This document shows, piece by piece, positions 5,549 through 7,897 of a DNA stretch of 7,897 bases; position 1 is the first letter of the stretch, and each line of letters opens with the position of its first letter. The notes under the pieces are model-generated. The model searched no databases and had not been told where the DNA came from. It saw nothing but the letters and a program-made list of their open reading frames with translations. Origin of the DNA: Deltaproteobacteria bacterium. GTDB lineage: Bacteria; Desulfobacterota_B; Binatia; UBA9968. Both the position numbers and the translations under genes were made by a program. Where the stretch lies: positions 1 to 7,897 of the forward strand of contig JAPUHZ010000480.1 in assembly GCA_027297485.1 (NCBI GenBank), in the 5' to 3' direction.

Positions 5549-7348
5549 ATGACAACGAATAGTGCCGAAGGCATCTGTTGGGACTTAAGCGACCTCTTCT
5601 CATCTTACGATGACCCGCGGATTGACACGACCCTTAACGACTGCCGCACTCGCGCGGAGACACTCTCCCGTCGTTTTCGAGACACGATCAATGTTCCCGA
5701 AGGCCCTGCACCCGAACATCTCCTTCAGGGGCTTAAAGAGTTAGAAGAGATCGAGGAGGCCTTGAGCCTGGTGGCCAATTATTCCAGCCTTCTCTATGCA
5801 GCCGACTCTTTAAAGCCGGAGTACCAGGATCTGGAACAAAGGGTAGAACAGCGTGTGACCGAGGTGAAGAATCTCCTGCTGTTTTTCGAATTGGAGTGGA
5901 TGAAGCTCAGGGACGAAGTGGCGGAGCAGCTAGTTAAGCATCCGACTTTAAAGGTCTACAGCCATTACCTGAAAAACTTGCGTCGTTTTTGTCCTCACAA
6001 GCTCTCCGAGCCGGAGGAAAAAATAGTCAATGAAAAGGACAATACCGGCAGAAACGCCTTCGGTCGCCTTTTTTCCGAGATCACTTCATCCCTGACCTTT
6101 TCACTAGACCGGGAAGGAAAGTTGGAAGAATTAACACTGAGCGAGATTCTGGCCCTCCTGCACCAACCTGATCGGGAGGTCAGGAGAAGCGCTTGGGAGA
6201 CTCTCTTCGAAGGGCTTTCCCATCATGAGCAGGTCCAGACGTTTGTCTATGATACGCTCATACAGGATCATCTAACGATGGACCGACTGCGGCATTATCA
6301 TGACCCGATGGTAGAGCGCCATCTCACCAACGAGATCGATGCGGCGGCAGTGAGTCAGATGATGGAGGTCACCGAGGCGAATTACGGGATTGCCCAGGAC
6401 TACTTCCGCCTTAAGGCGCGCCTGCTCAGTCTCCCACGCATTGCCCTTTACGACCAGTATGCGCCTGTAGTAGGAGAGCTGGCCCGTTTTACTTTTTCTC
6501 AAGCCCAGCAGATGATTCTCGAAGCCTTTGAGGCCTTCGCACCGGATTTTCGTTCCATTGCCGCCGAGTTTTTCGCCAAACGTTGGATTGATGCGGAGAT
6601 CCGTAAAGGTAAAAGGGGCGGTGCCTTCTGTGCCTCCCCCTCTCCTCGACTGCACCCTTATATCCTCTGCAACTATACCGATAACCTGAGGGATGTTATG
6701 ACCGTGGCCCATGAACTGGGTCACGGTCTCCATGGCACCCTCAGCCGTAAGCAGAGCTTTTTGAACTACGATACGCCACTCACGACAGCCGAGACCGCAT
6801 CGGTCTTCGGGGAGATGCTTGTGTTTGACTATCTGGTGGAGCGCCAAACCGATCCCCGGGTGAAGGTGGCCTTGATCGCCGGGAAGATTGAAGACGCGTT
6901 TGCCACAGTCTTTCGTCAGAATGTCCTTACCCGCTTTGAGCAGGCGGTCTTCTCAAAACGTCGGGCAGGGCGACTGTCCCCTCAGGTTATCGGGGATCTC
7001 TGGGTCGAAGCCAATGGAAAGTACTATGGAGATGCAGTAGAAATGACTGAGGGATACCGCTGGGGCTGGTCCTATATTCCTCACTTTATCCACACTCGTT
7101 TTTACTGTTACAGCTACGTTTTCGGTGAGCTTCTGGTTCTTTCTCTCTATCGGATGTATCGGGAGCAGGGGAAAAGCTTCGTCCCAAAATACCTCACGCT
7201 TCTTGAGGCTGGAGCATCTGATAGCCCTGAGGCGCTGCTCAGACCCCTTGGAGTGGACTTTCACGATCCCGGTTTCTGGCAAAGGGGTTTTGAAGAGATT
7301 CGCAGTCTGGTCAAAAGGCTTGAAGGGCTGGTTGAACAGACAACCTAA
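5549..7348 (+). CDS. pepF: M3-family oligoendopeptidase F
   Basis: This is a cytoplasmic zinc peptidase of 599 residues, the usual size for PepF, which cuts short peptides. A long helical N-terminal region starts with the family-typical WDLSDLF (11-17). The M3 catalytic core includes YILCNYTDNLRDVMTVAHELGHGLH with zinc ligands H388 and H392, catalytic E389, and the third ligand E415 in TTAETASVFGEML. The C-terminal substrate pocket reads IPHFIHTRFYCYSY, with H512, H515 and Tyr 519, 521 and 523. No signal peptide is present. The start is uncertain: an in-frame ATG at 5519 would add ten residues, but it has no ribosome site and starts farther from the conserved WDL motif than is usual; 5549 has only a weak GGA. 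A TAAAAT at 5511-5516 could be a -10 with no good -35 and would place transcription start after 5519. The gene is single, divergent from the aldolase-family gene and convergent with the amidohydrolase. Confidence 0.93.
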   Translation: MTTNSAEGICWDLSDLFSSYDDPRIDTTLNDCRTRAETLSRRFRDTINVPEGPAPEHLLQGLKELEEIEEALSLVANYSSLLYAADSLKPEYQDLEQRVEQRVTEVKNLLLFFELEWMKLRDEVAEQLVKHPTLKVYSHYLKNLRRFCPHKLSEPEEKIVNEKDNTGRNAFGRLFSEITSSLTFSLDREGKLEELTLSEILALLHQPDREVRRSAWETLFEGLSHHEQVQTFVYDTLIQDHLTMDRLRHYHDPMVERHLTNEIDAAAVSQMMEVTEANYGIAQDYFRLKARLLSLPRIALYDQYAPVVGELARFTFSQAQQMILEAFEAFAPDFRSIAAEFFAKRWIDAEIRKGKRGGAFCASPSPRLHPYILCNYTDNLRDVMTVAHELGHGLHGTLSRKQSFLNYDTPLTTAETASVFGEMLVFDYLVERQTDPRVKVALIAGKIEDAFATVFRQNVLTRFEQAVFSKRRAGRLSPQVIGDLWVEANGKYYGDAVEMTEGYRWGWSYIPHFIHTRFYCYSYVFGELLVLSLYRMYREQGKSFVPKYLTLLEAGASDSPEALLRPLGVDFHDPGFWQRGFEEIRSLVKRLEGLVEQTT

Positions 7349-7414
7349 GGGGTACTCGTTCGATTGTTCGTTGACTCGCTGATTTGCCTGACTTACGCGA
7401 AATGAGTTACGAAT

Positions 7415-7897
7415 CTACACCATCTTAAAAGCTGAGGGAACAACTTCATCCACGCCTTTCCCTGTCCAGTGCCACTTTGGAACGCTGTCCCACATCTCTT
7501 CGCCCTTGGCTTGAACCTTCTCCAGCAGCTCGTCTTCGTTCAGGCGAAGATACTTGCCGTTGTCGACTAGGGTCTCTCCATCTACGATGACCGTTCGCAC
7601 GTCCCGGCTCACCGCGGTTTCCATTAATGATCTAATTGGATCTCGGACCGCCCCGAAGGCAATGTCTTTGAGATTGACGATAGAAATATCTGCCTTCGCC
7701 CCTTTTTGCAGTCTTCCCAAGTCGTCTCGCCCGAGCATTTTTGCGCCACCCAAAGTCGCTGCGTTAAACACGTCTCTCGGGTGCCCCGCTATAAAGGTCT
7801 TGTCGGCAACACGTGAGGCGAGTGCGGCATAGCGCATATCCGAAATGATGTCTTTGGGGAATGTGTCGGTGCCTATGCCCATGTTGATGCCGGCCTT
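7415..7897 (-). CDS. Amidohydrolase family protein (AtzA/TrzN or SAH-deaminase type), C-terminal part
   Basis: The last 160 residues are visible; the frame is open to the window edge, so the N-terminal two thirds and start lie outside. An internal ATG at 7880-7882 is not the real start, because the preceding in-frame codons read KAGIN and continue the conserved strand. The fragment begins with GINMGIGTDTFPKDIISDMR, whose GTD aspartate is the last metal ligand and catalytic base in the TIM barrel of this superfamily. AATLGGAKMLGRDDLGRLQKGAKADISIVNL follows, the standard return into the small beta domain, then VIVDGETLVDNGKYLRLNEDELLEK. The tail WDSVPKWHWTGKGVDEVVPSAF resembles ends of chlorohydrolase/deaminase-like members. 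Substrate (methylthioadenosine, SAH, triazine-like ring or other) cannot be assigned from this part. It is convergent with pepF across a 66-base gap with no clear terminator. Confidence 0.88.
   Translation of the reverse strand, partial: KAGINMGIGTDTFPKDIISDMRYAALASRVADKTFIAGHPRDVFNAATLGGAKMLGRDDLGRLQKGAKADISIVNLKDIAFGAVRDPIRSLMETAVSRDVRTVIVDGETLVDNGKYLRLNEDELLEKVQAKGEEMWDSVPKWHWTGKGVDEVVPSAFKMV

Noticed and set aside
6272..6847. A 191-residue open frame on the minus strand inside pepF
   Set aside because: It lies wholly within the conserved M3 peptidase coding region, including the HELGH motif, and its translation shows no recognisable domain; it is a shadow of pepF.
7349..7414. Repetitive-looking TCGTTCG/TTCGTTG stretch between pepF and the amidohydrolase gene, as a terminator or repeat element
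   Set aside because: The repeats are short and imperfect, and I find neither a GC-rich stem followed by a T-run nor a target-site-like duplication.
1..7897. CRISPR array, tRNA, rRNA, transposase or phage genes
   Set aside because: I saw no regularly spaced repeats, no cloverleaf-type sequences, and no transposase or phage motifs on either strand. The non-coding gaps are all short, at most about 165 bases.

Overview
The window looks like a bacterial chromosome segment of moderate GC. The organism is probably Gram-negative: one protein is an M48 metalloprotease with a lipoprotein signal and TPR repeats, the architecture of envelope quality-control proteases such as BepA. The first acyl-CoA dehydrogenase resembles the non-decarboxylating glutaryl-CoA dehydrogenases of Desulfococcus-type anaerobes. 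Together with the small conserved protein at 4213-4587, this suggests a 'deltaproteobacterial' or similar (for example NC10-like) lineage. That taxonomic guess is inference.

Layout. Positions 1-231 (+) hold the C-terminal part of a putative type II antitoxin. It is followed directly by a wrecked RelE/ParE-type toxin (231-328, +) that has no start codon, has an in-frame TGA, and is cut off at the end of the next gene. Positions 1497-2642 and 329-1480 (both -) form a two-gene acyl-CoA dehydrogenase operon with a 16-base gap. A divergent control region at about 2643-2806 carries a sigma70-like promoter on each strand. Positions 2807-4210 (+) encode the M48/TPR lipoprotein. Only 2 bases away, convergent, is a small uncharacterised protein (4213-4587, -). 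Positions 4588-4726 are AT-rich non-coding sequence with a likely promoter for it. Positions 4727-5434 (-) encode a class II aldolase/adducin-family enzyme, divergent from an M3-family oligoendopeptidase F (5549-7348, +). The window ends inside an amidohydrolase (7415-7897, -).

How the genes fit together. The dehydrogenase pair is the only clear operon and suggests CoA-thioester catabolism (glutaryl-CoA or a similar dicarboxylyl-CoA, plus a second acyl-CoA), passing electrons to ETF. The remaining genes are mostly single transcription units: two unrelated zinc peptidases, a metal-dependent carbonyl-lyase/decarboxylase-type enzyme, and a metal-dependent deaminase/hydrolase. Nothing in the sequence ties them into one system.

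I see no CRISPR array, tRNA, rRNA, insertion sequence or phage gene. The observations most worth checking are the decayed toxin-antitoxin module, the Tyr-to-Val position in the first dehydrogenase, the corrected start and lipoprotein signal of the M48 protease, and the small unrecognised protein.
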